Below are positions 38,051 to 45,823 of a DNA stretch of 64,000 nucleotides, in pieces. The position numbers were made by a program, and so were the translations under genes. This stretch comes from Actinomycetes bacterium (GTDB taxonomy: Bacteria > Actinomycetota > Thermoleophilia > Gaiellales > Gaiellaceae): NCBI GenBank assembly GCA_026708005.1, contig JAPOVR010000087.1, forward strand, positions 16,989 through 80,988. The letters run 5' to 3'. Positions within the stretch are counted from its first letter, which is position 1. The number at the start of each line of letters is the position of its first letter. The notes under the pieces are model-generated. The model was not told where the DNA came from. It worked only from the letters and a program-made list of their open reading frames with translations, and did no database searches.

Positions 38051-38926
38051 TCACGATTTGGTACCGGCATCCGTCCCTTCTGTCGCCACGATCGGCAACG
38101 GTTCGCCGCGGCGGGCACGACGCCTCAGCAGTCGCCACGCGATGAACGCGAGCACGAGCGGGCCCACAACCGGTGCGACGGCGGCGATGCCGACAAATGC
38201 GCCACCCGCGACCTTGACGAAGCCGCCGGCAGCGGTCTCCCACGCATCGACGATGCTCCAGTCGTCTGGCGGCGGCGGCTCGACCGGCATGAGGCCGCGC
38301 TCGGCGAGGCGATTGAGATGGTCGCGTACTGCGGCTGATTCTCGAGGAACCGGAGCTGGCCGCGGATCTGCTCGAGCTGCAGCTGCACCTCGTTGAGGCG
38401 GCTTTGCATGGTGAGGGCATCACCGATCGAATCCGCGTCACCGAGGAACCCGGGCAGCTGAGTTTCGACCCCCCCGAGGTGGCGTCCGCGGGCCTCGAGA
38501 TCGACGAACTGCTGGCTGACGTCCCGACCGGCCTCCTCGCGCGCCTCGACCGTACCAAGGCCGATGATCTGAGACAACACCGTCGAGTAGCGAAGAAACG
38601 GCACGCGCGCGACGAACTTTCCGTGAACGAGGCGCTCCTCAGTCTCCGCCTGCCTCGCTTCAGAGCTTGTGACGAACCCCCTTGCGGCGAGCGCTGCTTC
38701 GCGCGCCTTGCTGATCGCAAGCTCGAACCCGCCCTCCTCCACCGCCAGGCTGATGGAGGCTTCTTGGATGATCTTCGGGCCAACAGCGTTCAGCCCCGCG
38801 GCAATTGTCGTGGCACGCGCGCTGCCGCTCTGCACGCCACTCGACCGGCGTTAGTTGCTACGGGACGCACCGGTCGGCGCCAGCGCAGCCGACAGCGAGC
38901 AGGAGAACCAGCGATCGTCGAGCCAT
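38051..38926 (-). pseudogene. DUF4349-type lipoprotein gene with frameshifts and a stop
   Basis: On the minus strand ATG 38926 opens a lipoprotein signal (RRSLVLLLAVGC, Cys14) that stops after 22 residues (TAG at 38860-38858). The body lies in another frame from about 38835 (IIQEASISLAVEEGGFELAI, then YSTVLSQIIGLGTVEAREEA, typical of DUF4349). Just upstream of that body its frame has a TAA. A second shift near 38320 moves the C-terminal membrane segment (GIAAVAPVVGPLVLAFIAWRLL) to a third frame. DUF4349 proteins are anchored extracytoplasmic proteins of unknown role. Starting at GTG 38835 would give an unanchored, truncated product. Confidence 0.7.
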
Positions 38927-39021
38927 GACTCCTCCTTGGTTGTCGTACGAGTTGGACCTGCGACGACCGTCAGATGTTCCCGGTAGGCTTGCCTGCTTTC
39001 TCCCCTGCGCAAGCCAATGCC

Positions 39022-41634
39022 ATGACCTGCTTCGTCTACGACTACGCCGATGCTACCGACATCGGCCGCGAGCTGCTGGGCGGGAAGGGCGCGGGGCTCG
39101 CGGAGATGACCTCGCTCGGCATCTCGGTTCCAGCCGGGTTCACTGTCACGACGCAGGCGTGCGTCGAGTACATGAGAACCGACGGCGTCCTACCCAGAGG
39201 CCTCCAGGGGCAGATCGATGGCGCGCTCGCACAGGTTGAGCGCGCGACGGGACTGCGGTTCGGCGACACGACGAACCCGCTGCTGGTCTCGGTCCGGTCA
39301 GGAGCAGCGGTCTCGATGCCGGGCATGATGGACACGATCCTGAACCTCGGCCTCTCGGACGCGGCAGTGAAGGGTCTCGCGCGCGCGACAGCGAACGAGC
39401 GCTTCGCCCACGATGCCTATCGGCGGCTTCTCCAGATGTACGGGGAGGTCGTCGAGGGCATCAATGGCCACCTCTTCGAGGACGAGCTCTCGAGGCTGAA
39501 GGCTGAGAACGGGGTTCAGCAGGATGTCGAGCTGACGACAGACCATCTGGCCGAGCTGACCAGGCGGTTCAAGGCCATCTACCACAACCGGGTCGGCACC
39601 GAGTTTCCGCAGGATCCCAGCGAGCAGCTCGCCCAGGCTGTTCGTGCGGTCTTCGACTCGTGGAACACGCCGCGCGCGAGGGCCTATAGGCGGGCAAACG
39701 CCATCCCGGACGACCTCGGCACCGCAGCCAACGTCGTCCAGATGGTCTTTGGCAACAAGGGGAGCACCTCTGGCACCGGCGTCTGCTTCACCCGGGACCC
39801 ATCCACGGGCGAGCGCGGCATCTGGGGCGAGTTCCTCGTCAATGCACAGGGGGAGGACGTCGTCGCCGGCGCCCGCATCCCAGAGCCTATCGACCGCATG
39901 TCCGCCGCCCTGCCTGCAGCCCACCGACAGCTCGTCGAGACGATCGAGCTGCTCGAAGCGCACTACCGCGATATGCAGGACATCGAGTTCACGGTCGAGG
40001 AGGGAACGCTCTACCTCCTACAAACCCGGACAGGCGAGCGCTCGGCGCAGGCTGCGCTGCGCGTGGCTGTCGAGATGGTCTCGGAAGGACCCCTGTCCAA
40101 GCAGGAGGCGCTCGCTCGAATCGACCCCGCGCAACTCGATCAGCTCCTGCATCCCACCATCGATCCCGCGGCCGACTACGAGATCACGTGCCGAGGGCTC
40201 AACGCGTCTCCCGGCGCTGCGACAGGAGCGCTCATCCTCGATGCTGACACGGCTGAGACGCGTGGACGGGCAGGCGAGGACGTCATTCTCGTGCGTTGGG
40301 AGACGACGCCCGACGACTTCCATGGAATGCTCCCTGCCAAGGGCATCCTCACGGCCCGGGGAGGACTCACCTCCCACGCTGCGGTCGTGGCACGCGGCAT
40401 GGGGACGCCGTGCGTCGTTGGCTGCGAGGCGATCGCGATCGACATGCAGGCCCGGACGGTTCGGCTCGGCCAAACGACACTTACCGAGGGCCAAGTCGTC
40501 ACTATCGACGGCACGACCGGAGATGTGATTCTCGGCGAGGTCGCGCTTGTCTCGCCGGAGATCGGCGCGCATTTCCAAACGCTGCTCGAATGGGCCGACG
40601 AAGTTCGAAGGCTCGGTGTGCGCGCGAACGCCGATACACCGGAGGAGGCCGCGAAGGCCCGCGAGTTCGGCGCGCGAGGCATCGGGCTGTGCCGTACCGA
40701 GCACATGTTCCGCGATGACGACCGACTGCCGATCGTTCGCGAGATGATCATGGCCACCAGCGAGGACGATCGGCGGCGGCTCCTCGAAGAGCTGCTGCCG
40801 ATCCAGCAGAGCGACTTCGAGGGGATCTTCGAGGCGATGGTGGGCATGCCGGTGACGATCCGGCTGCTCGACTGGCCGCTGCACGAGTTCCTTCCGCGTC
40901 TCGAGGAGGCCGAGACCCCAGAGGTCGCCGCACGGGTTCGCGCTCTGCGCGAGGAGAACCCGATGCTCGGCTGGCGTGGTTGCCGGCTCGGTCTGCTCAG
41001 GCCAGAGATCTACGAGATGCAGGTACGCGCGATCAGCCGAGCTGCGCTCGCAACGCTGGAGCGAACCGGCGAGCAGCCCCAGGTGGAAATCATGCACCCG
41101 CTGGTCGGCTTCGGCAACGAGCTGGGAGAGCTTCGCCGGCTGACGCTCGATACCGCTGCGGCCGAGCTCGAGCAGAACGAGCTAGGGCTCGAGTTCGCGA
41201 TCGGCACGATGGTCGAGCTGCCGCGGGCGTGCATTCGAGCAGACGAGATCGCCGAGCACGCAGATTTCCTCAGCTTCGGAACCAACGACCTTACCCAGAC
41301 GACACTCGGCTTCTCCCGTGACGACGCCGGGAAATTCCTGCCGGCGTATCTCGACGACCGCGTGCTTCAGGACGACCCGTTCGAGACGATCGACCAAGCA
41401 GGCGTCGGAGACCTGATGGCGATCGGAGTCGAGCGGGCCCGCGCGACGCGGTCCGAGATCAAGCTCGGAATCTGCGGCGAGCACGGGGGGGACCCTCGGT
41501 CGGTGATCTTCTGCCACAAGCTCGGACTCGACTACGTGTCCTGCTCACCATTTCGTGTTCCTCTGGCGCGGCTCGCCGCCGCACAGGCCGCACTCGGAGA
41601 ACTCAGCCCACGGGAGATCGAGGTCGGCGGCTAG
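39022..41634 (+). CDS. ppdK: Pyruvate, phosphate dikinase
   Basis: Reversible conversion of pyruvate, ATP and Pi to PEP, AMP and PPi. 870 residues: the nucleotide-binding domain (LLGGKGAGLAEMT, SVRSGAAVSMPGMMDTILN), the swivelling phosphohistidine domain (ARGGLTSHAAVVARGMG, with the catalytic His and the Thr targeted by PDRP), and the C-terminal PEP/pyruvate barrel (IGLCRTEHMF, FGTNDLTQTTLG, LGICGEHGGDP with the active-site Cys). ATG 39022 matches the family; an in-frame start at 38974 is possible. TAGGCT at 38984 is a candidate -10 with a short 5' UTR. Confidence 0.97.
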   Translation: MTCFVYDYADATDIGRELLGGKGAGLAEMTSLGISVPAGFTVTTQACVEYMRTDGVLPRGLQGQIDGALAQVERATGLRFGDTTNPLLVSVRSGAAVSMPGMMDTILNLGLSDAAVKGLARATANERFAHDAYRRLLQMYGEVVEGINGHLFEDELSRLKAENGVQQDVELTTDHLAELTRRFKAIYHNRVGTEFPQDPSEQLAQAVRAVFDSWNTPRARAYRRANAIPDDLGTAANVVQMVFGNKGSTSGTGVCFTRDPSTGERGIWGEFLVNAQGEDVVAGARIPEPIDRMSAALPAAHRQLVETIELLEAHYRDMQDIEFTVEEGTLYLLQTRTGERSAQAALRVAVEMVSEGPLSKQEALARIDPAQLDQLLHPTIDPAADYEITCRGLNASPGAATGALILDADTAETRGRAGEDVILVRWETTPDDFHGMLPAKGILTARGGLTSHAAVVARGMGTPCVVGCEAIAIDMQARTVRLGQTTLTEGQVVTIDGTTGDVILGEVALVSPEIGAHFQTLLEWADEVRRLGVRANADTPEEAAKAREFGARGIGLCRTEHMFRDDDRLPIVREMIMATSEDDRRRLLEELLPIQQSDFEGIFEAMVGMPVTIRLLDWPLHEFLPRLEEAETPEVAARVRALREENPMLGWRGCRLGLLRPEIYEMQVRAISRAALATLERTGEQPQVEIMHPLVGFGNELGELRRLTLDTAAAELEQNELGLEFAIGTMVELPRACIRADEIAEHADFLSFGTNDLTQTTLGFSRDDAGKFLPAYLDDRVLQDDPFETIDQAGVGDLMAIGVERARATRSEIKLGICGEHGGDPRSVIFCHKLGLDYVSCSPFRVPLARLAAAQAALGELSPREIEVGG

Positions 41635-42231
41635 CTGACCTGTCGAGCACTCGGCCCTTGCCGCCCTGAGGTTGTCGAGGGTGGGTGTGGTGGTGTGCGG
41701 CTGGGTGGGCTCGCTGGCGGAGTGGGGGGATGCCTCGGGTGGCGATGGTCGTGTCGCTGCCGCGGGGCGCAGGGCTGGACAGGCCGACGACGGCTTGGTA
41801 GCCAGCGGAGGTGTGGCTCCCGTGGATTGCCCGGGTCAGGCCAGCTGGCTGGCCGCTCGCCGCGCCCCGGAAGACGTGGGGGCTGGGCAATCCGAGCCCA
41901 GGCGCCGGGGCGGGCCGCGCCCTTCAGCCAGCACGAAGGGCAGCCCGCCCCCCACCCACCACCCGGGGAGGGTAGACCAGAAAGACGCACGGCTTGCGCA
42001 CGATCCGTCTCGGAAGCGTCACGAGACTGTGCCACCTCTGCTCGGCCCTACCAGACGGCCCTCGTGCGCAAACCCTGCCGCTCAGCTCTAACGCCAAGCC
42101 GCATCGCCCGGAGCTGTGCCACCAGCCGGAGCACACGACGCGCCGGCACGCAGACGGAGACTGCCTGCGGCTTCTCCGCCGGCCCAGCCGAGCGACCGCT
42201 CAGCGTGCCCGGTCGGGCTCCTCCGCGGCGG
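41635..42231. other. Spacer between convergent ppdK and rhomboid genes
   Basis: About 600 bases, G-rich on the plus strand near 41675-41740 (GGGTGGGTGTGGTGGTG), containing a family A element at 41919-42026. An open frame on the minus strand (41631-42035) shares its first 30 or so residues with one in the aroKB-aroQ spacer, but only because both run through the repeat. Confidence 0.55.
41919..42026 (-). repeat. Intergenic G-rich element, family A copy 2
   Basis: Minus strand: CGTGACGCTTCCGAGACGGATCG (in parts CGTGACGC and GAGACGGATCG), 25 nt, TACCCT at 41974-41969, 6 nt, GTGGTGGGTGGGGGG from 41962, then the perfect 7-bp hairpin GCCCTTC/GAAGGGC (41941-41919). A 12-codon frame (VVGGGRAALRAG) nearly identical to copy 1 can be read. 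Confidence 0.75.
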
Positions 42232-43095
42232 TCAGGCGAGCCCGCGGACCCGCAGGTAGGAGACGAGGACGGCGATAACGACGATCGCGACGAGACCCGC
42301 CGCTGTCTGCAAGTTGAAACGGCTGTAGGCCGGGTTGCTGCGTCCAAGGCGGGAGAGGACGAGAATCGCGGCGAGGCCACCGACCAGGCCCCCGAGGTGG
42401 CCGCCGACCGAGATGCCTGGGAACGCAAAGCTAATCACGAGGTTGACGACCACGATTATCATCGCCGAGCCGCCGAAGACGTAGATCTGGCGACGCTCCA
42501 GGAAGAGCCCCGCCCCGAGTATTCCGAAGACCGCGCCCGAGGCCCCAACGGTCAGGGCGTTCGGCTGGAGCAGGAGCGCACCGGCAGAGCCCGCCAACAG
42601 CGAGATGCTGTAGAGCGCGAGGAACCGCCACCGGCCGAGGTACAGCTCGAGCGACCGTCCGAACCACCAGAGCATGAGCATGTTGAAGCCGATGTGAATG
42701 ACGTTGGCGTGCAGGAAACCCCCGGTGATGAGCCGGTACCACTCGCCGTCTGCCACCCCCGGGCCGTACAGCGCGCCATCGACGACCAGCTGGCTGTTGG
42801 TTGCGCTGAAGCTGCCCGACTGGGCGAGCTCGGCGAGGTAGATGAGGACGTTCACGATGATGAGCGCCCGCGTCACGAGGTCGGCGCGCCCGCCCGTCAC
42901 CGCCCGCCGCATACCGCGTGCTCCTCGCCTGTGCTGCTTCACCTGGCCTGAGCAGTCTGGGCAGCGGATCCCGACCGGGCCGAACACCATGCAGTCGGGA
43001 CAGATCGGCTTGCCGCATTCGGCACACGCTACGTGCGTTCCGACCCCTCGGTGCCGGTAGCAGGTCGGCTGCTCGCTCGTTTTGGGTTGCGTCAC
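42232..43095 (-). CDS. Rhomboid-family intramembrane serine protease with N-terminal zinc finger
   Basis: 287 residues. The N-terminal B-box-like zinc finger (CYRHRG...CAECGKPICPDC...CPDCSG) is followed by six or seven membrane helices with the catalytic Ser in VGASGAVFG, the HAN/His region LHANVIHIGFNMLML, and the catalytic His in SVGGHLGGLVGG. Such zinc-finger rhomboids are common in actinobacteria. GTG 43095 lies 7 nt after TACGAT; an ATG at 43119 would add eight residues and has GGAG upstream. Confidence 0.93.
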   Translation of the reverse strand: MTQPKTSEQPTCYRHRGVGTHVACAECGKPICPDCMVFGPVGIRCPDCSGQVKQHRRGARGMRRAVTGGRADLVTRALIIVNVLIYLAELAQSGSFSATNSQLVVDGALYGPGVADGEWYRLITGGFLHANVIHIGFNMLMLWWFGRSLELYLGRWRFLALYSISLLAGSAGALLLQPNALTVGASGAVFGILGAGLFLERRQIYVFGGSAMIIVVVNLVISFAFPGISVGGHLGGLVGGLAAILVLSRLGRSNPAYSRFNLQTAAGLVAIVVIAVLVSYLRVRGLA

Positions 43096-43102
43096 GGGTT
43101 GG

Positions 43103-43108
43103 ATCGTA
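43103..43108 (-). promoter_or_regulatory. -10 box (TACGAT, minus strand) of the rhomboid gene
   Basis: TACGAT read from 43108 to 43103, 7 nt before GTG 43095. If ATG 43119 is the true start, this match is accidental. Confidence 0.45.
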
Positions 43109-43186
43109 GTCACGGGCATCGGAGCTCCGTCCGCTGCCGGCCTCTATCCGAGGTCGACGGACAGCCATGCTTGCTTGTGCTCTCGC

Positions 43187-43192
43187 TAGCAT
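43187..43192 (+). promoter_or_regulatory. -10 box (TAGCAT) of comB
   Basis: TAGCAT, 8 nt, GTG 43201. Confidence 0.5.
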
Positions 43193-43200
43193 CCGAGTCC

Positions 43201-43896
43201 GTGCGTGTCCATGTCGCGTTCACGCTTGCCGAGGTCTCCGCAGCGCAGACGGCAATCGTCGTCGACGTGCTGCGGGCGACGTCGACCATCGCGCAGGCGC
43301 TTGCCGGCGGCTACGAGCGCGTGCTGTGCTGCGCGGAGATCGACGAGGCGAGGTTTCTACGCCAGGCACGAGGGGAGGGAGCGCTCGCGGGCGAGCGTGA
43401 ATGCGTGCGGATTCCCGGTTTCGACCTCGGCAACTCACCAGCCGACTTCGTCGAGCCGATCGCCAAGACCGTGATCCTGACTACAACCAACGGCACACGC
43501 GCCCTGATCGCAGCGGGCGCCGCCGCAGAGCGGGTCTTCGCCGCCAGCCTGCTCAATCTCGCTGCCGTTGCTGCTCGCGCTCGCGGCCTCGGCGGTGACG
43601 TTACGATCCTCTGCGCCGGGGTGCTCGGGGAGTTTGCGATGGACGATGCGTACTGCGCCGGCAGAATCGTCGAGCTCATCGATGGAGAGCCAAGCGATGG
43701 CGCCAGGGCAGCACTCCGGCTGGCACAGTCGTTTGAGACGGCCGAGCAGGGGCTTGCCGCCAGCCAGAGCGCACGCAACCTCCTCGCCGCGCACCTGGCC
43801 GACGACATCGCCTGGTGTGCCCGGGAGAGCGTCCTCGACATCGTCCCGCACATCGCGCAGATACAGGCTGCGGCCGTCGACGTGACCGCCGGGTAG
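43201..43896 (+). CDS. 2-phosphosulfolactate phosphatase family protein (ComB-like)
   Basis: 231 residues with the ComB signature TAIVVDVLRATSTIAQAL, the GERECVRIPGFDLGNSP block and ILTTTNGTRAL. ComB makes sulfolactate for coenzyme M in methanogens; bacterial homologues are widespread and their substrate is uncertain. The start is fixed by the promoter; upstream in-frame codons lack similarity. Divergent from the rhomboid gene. Confidence 0.88.
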   Translation: MRVHVAFTLAEVSAAQTAIVVDVLRATSTIAQALAGGYERVLCCAEIDEARFLRQARGEGALAGERECVRIPGFDLGNSPADFVEPIAKTVILTTTNGTRALIAAGAAAERVFAASLLNLAAVAARARGLGGDVTILCAGVLGEFAMDDAYCAGRIVELIDGEPSDGARAALRLAQSFETAEQGLAASQSARNLLAAHLADDIAWCARESVLDIVPHIAQIQAAAVDVTAG

Positions 43897-43950
43897 CCAG
43901 CGGTCGTCGCGCTACCCGCCAGCGCTCCTGGCGCAGGTGCACACTTCCTC

Positions 43951-43987
43951 TTGACAGCGAACATGTGTTCGTGTAGAACAAACGTTC
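43951..43987 (+). promoter_or_regulatory. Sigma-70 promoter with two embedded SOS (LexA) boxes
   Basis: TTGACA (43951-43956), a 17-nt spacer and TAGAAC (43974-43979). The spacer contains CGAACATGTGTTCG (43958-43971), a perfect GAAC-N4-GTTC SOS box. A second box GAACAAACGTTC (43976-43987) overlaps the -10 and start region. The two boxes are 17 nt apart. LexA bound to either would block polymerase. The promoter has the best consensus match in the window. Confidence 0.85.
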
Positions 43988-43989
43988 GT

Positions 43990-44592
43990 ATGGTTGCCTG
44001 CCTCGCCGTTCCAGCATTTGGCCTGCGCGCAGCGCTTCAGCCACGGTGCGACCTCAGAGACAAACCGGTCGCGCTTGGCCCATCCCTCGCTGGACCCAAC
44101 CTGATCGGCCCATGCACCGCCGCAGCGCACGTACGTGGAATCCGACCGGGCATGACCGTCGGCGAGGCGCTTGCAACCTGCCCTGAACTCACCCTCGCCC
44201 GGCCCGATCCGGCCGCGGCCGCCGAGCTCTGGGAGCAGCTTCTGCGCCGGCTTGAGAACGTAGGACTCACAATCGAGCCGCTCGAGCCGGGGTACGTTCT
44301 CTTCGAGACCGCTGGAATCGAGTCGCTCGCCGGCGGCCTGCGCGCCGCCCTCGAGCGAGCGCTCACCGCCGTCGGGCGAGAGTGGCAGCCGCGCATCGGC
44401 GTTGCAGAGCGCCGTCTCGCAGCGGTCGCCGCTGCGGGAGCCGCCGCCCCAGGGCGTGCTCTCGTCGTCGACGACAACGAGACCGCGCTCTTTCTCGAGC
44501 CCCTGCCGCTTGACCTCCTCCCGCTCTCGACCGAGCAGCGCAACGAGCTCTCTGCGCTCGCAGTTCGCCGCCTTGGAGGGTTCGCGGCCTGA
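43990..44592 (+). CDS. Truncated ImuB-like (inactive Y-family polymerase) protein under SOS control
   Basis: 200 residues resembling the N-terminal half of ImuB/Y-family polymerases: ACLAVPAFGLRAAL, GPCTAAAHVRGIRPGMTVGEAL...CPELTLARPD, PGYVLFETAGIESLAGG, FLEPLPLDLLPLS and ELSALAVRRLGGFAA. The acidic catalytic residues of active Y-family enzymes are absent, as in ImuB. The frame stops where the helix-hairpin-helix and little-finger domains should begin, and no continuation is found in other frames. No imuA or dnaE2 is nearby. The start ATG 43990 is 10 nt after the -10 box. It could be a remnant or a stand-alone short form. Confidence 0.65.
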   Translation: MVACLAVPAFGLRAALQPRCDLRDKPVALGPSLAGPNLIGPCTAAAHVRGIRPGMTVGEALATCPELTLARPDPAAAAELWEQLLRRLENVGLTIEPLEPGYVLFETAGIESLAGGLRAALERALTAVGREWQPRIGVAERRLAAVAAAGAAAPGRALVVDDNETALFLEPLPLDLLPLSTEQRNELSALAVRRLGGFAA

Positions 44593-44722
44593 CCGCGCTC
44601 TTCAGTCAAGGCCGGCCACCGATGGTTCCCGTGGATTGTGCGAAGGCTTGCGAAGACGCTCGGCTTAAGCGTCCAGGCCAGCAGGTCTACCGGCCGTTCG
44701 TGGCCGCTACCGCAGCGCCGCC
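44593..44722. other. Spacer after the ImuB-like gene
   Basis: 130 bases with no supported gene. No frame continues the missing ImuB C-terminal domains. Confidence 0.5.
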
Positions 44723-45076
44723 ATGAACGCAAGACCCCGATGGGATGTCCCCGACCACGAAGGCACCATCGTTGTCCTGCACGAGGCAACGTGACCAAGG
44801 CATATCGCCAGCGGTCACCCTGAGCCGATCGGCCACGAGCAGGCGATCAGGCTGGCGATCTTCGATCCGAACTTCATTGTCAGGACCGGGCACCCTCCTC
44901 GCTACCCTGGCGGGGAACGTCGCACAGCCTGCAAACTCGATGCTCACCCCGACTATCCAGGGATGTACGTGCGCGTCGCGATCGAGCACGGTACGGCAAT
45001 AGGGAACTTCGTCGTCACGGCGTACGTGTCGCAGAGTCCGCCGAAAGCAGACTTGACCATTGTCTTCCTTCCCTGA
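44723..45076 (+). pseudogene. Toxin-like gene interrupted by a TGA
   Basis: One frame runs from ATG 44723 to TGA 45074-45076 with a single internal TGA at 44792-44794: RPRWDVPDHEGTIVVLHEAT, stop, PRHIASGHPEPIGHEQAIRL..., then DAHPDYPGMYVRVAIEHG and GNFVVTAYVSQS. The internal stop sits where related small proteins have Trp before a HI-x-x-HPE motif, so a TGG to TGA change is likely. The overall pattern resembles small phage or toxin-type proteins that precede DUF2283 genes; the family is not certain. Confidence 0.5.
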
Positions 45077-45431
45077 CAGGGCAGGCGAGTACGCATTTCT
45101 TCTCGACGGGAAGGAGCCGCTTGCGGCCATCCACAACGAGCAGGGAGATGTCCTGTACGTGTGGCGCGGTGAGAGGGCGAGACCGGCGATCTGTGTTGAG
45201 TCGCGGGAGAGCCACCTCGTGCGGATCGATCCCGGCACCGGAGAGCTGGTTGGGTTCACGATCTTCGGGTGGGACGGGCAGCTTCGCGAGCAGAGCGAGA
45301 TCACGGTGACCGTGGCGACAATACGGCGGGACACGGTGACTCGCGAGCAGCAAGAGCACACGCTCGAGCTGATGCCTTCCTGGCCCGCGCCGCAAGAGAG
45401 AGCACGCTCGAGGAGTACCGGAGCCGCCTGA
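45060..45431 (+). CDS. DUF2283-like small protein (possible antitoxin partner)
   Basis: 123 residues from TTG 45060. The core KEPLAAIHNEQGDVLYVWRG...LVRIDPGTGELVGFTIFGWD matches the DUF2283 pattern: a D-x-LYI-type strand followed by a D-x-x-G-x-L-V-G-x-x-I strand. The C terminus is Arg/Ser-rich and not conserved. It overlaps the broken upstream gene by 17 nt, the usual coupling in toxin-antitoxin pairs. TTG is a weak start choice; no better in-frame codon lies nearby. Confidence 0.55.
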   Translation: MSSFPDRAGEYAFLLDGKEPLAAIHNEQGDVLYVWRGERARPAICVESRESHLVRIDPGTGELVGFTIFGWDGQLREQSEITVTVATIRRDTVTREQQEHTLELMPSWPAPQERARSRSTGAA

Positions 45432-45823
45432 TAACACCCGGCGAGCGGCAGCGTCCAGCCTGGGAAGCACAGGGCGCACCTGTCGCGCTGCGGTGTCGCG
45501 GTGGAGGCCGTGGGGCGCGCGCGCTCGGCCGACGCCCGACGGAAATACCTGGCCCGCTTGGACACGTCCCTCTGTGCGGATGGGGCCACCCCGAGCCACC
45601 ACCCGCTTTCGAGCCTAGCGAGGGAATCGTGCCGCGTGTCGCGCAGCCTGTGTCGGATGTGGAGCGGAAAGCTAGCGCAGTGCCAGCGCGCCGATCTCCG
45701 CTCGGCGCTCCCTCTCCCCTCGGCGCTCAGGCCGAACAGCTCCCGACGGCCACTTCCAAACGATCGAGAACCTCCTCAAACCCTCGGCGCTCCCCCAGAC
45801 AACAGCGCCGGACGATGTGCTCC
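45432..45823. other. Spacer with family B element
   Basis: About 390 bases between convergent genes; holds family B copy 2 (45575-45617). No gene supported. Confidence 0.5.
45575..45617 (-). repeat. Intergenic G-rich element, family B copy 2
   Basis: Minus strand: TAGGCT (45617-45612), the 9-nt cgaaagcgg spacer shared with copy 3, GTGGTGGCTCGGGGTGG from 45602, and the hairpin GGGG-TGG-CCCC followed by ATCCGC. Encoded frame VVARGGPIRTEGR parallels copy 3. Confidence 0.75.

Noticed and set aside
41631..42035. Minus-strand 134-residue frame similar to one in 11077-11568
   Set aside because: The similarity is confined to the family A repeat; outside it the two frames do not match over any length and look random. 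The repeat, not a protein, explains it.
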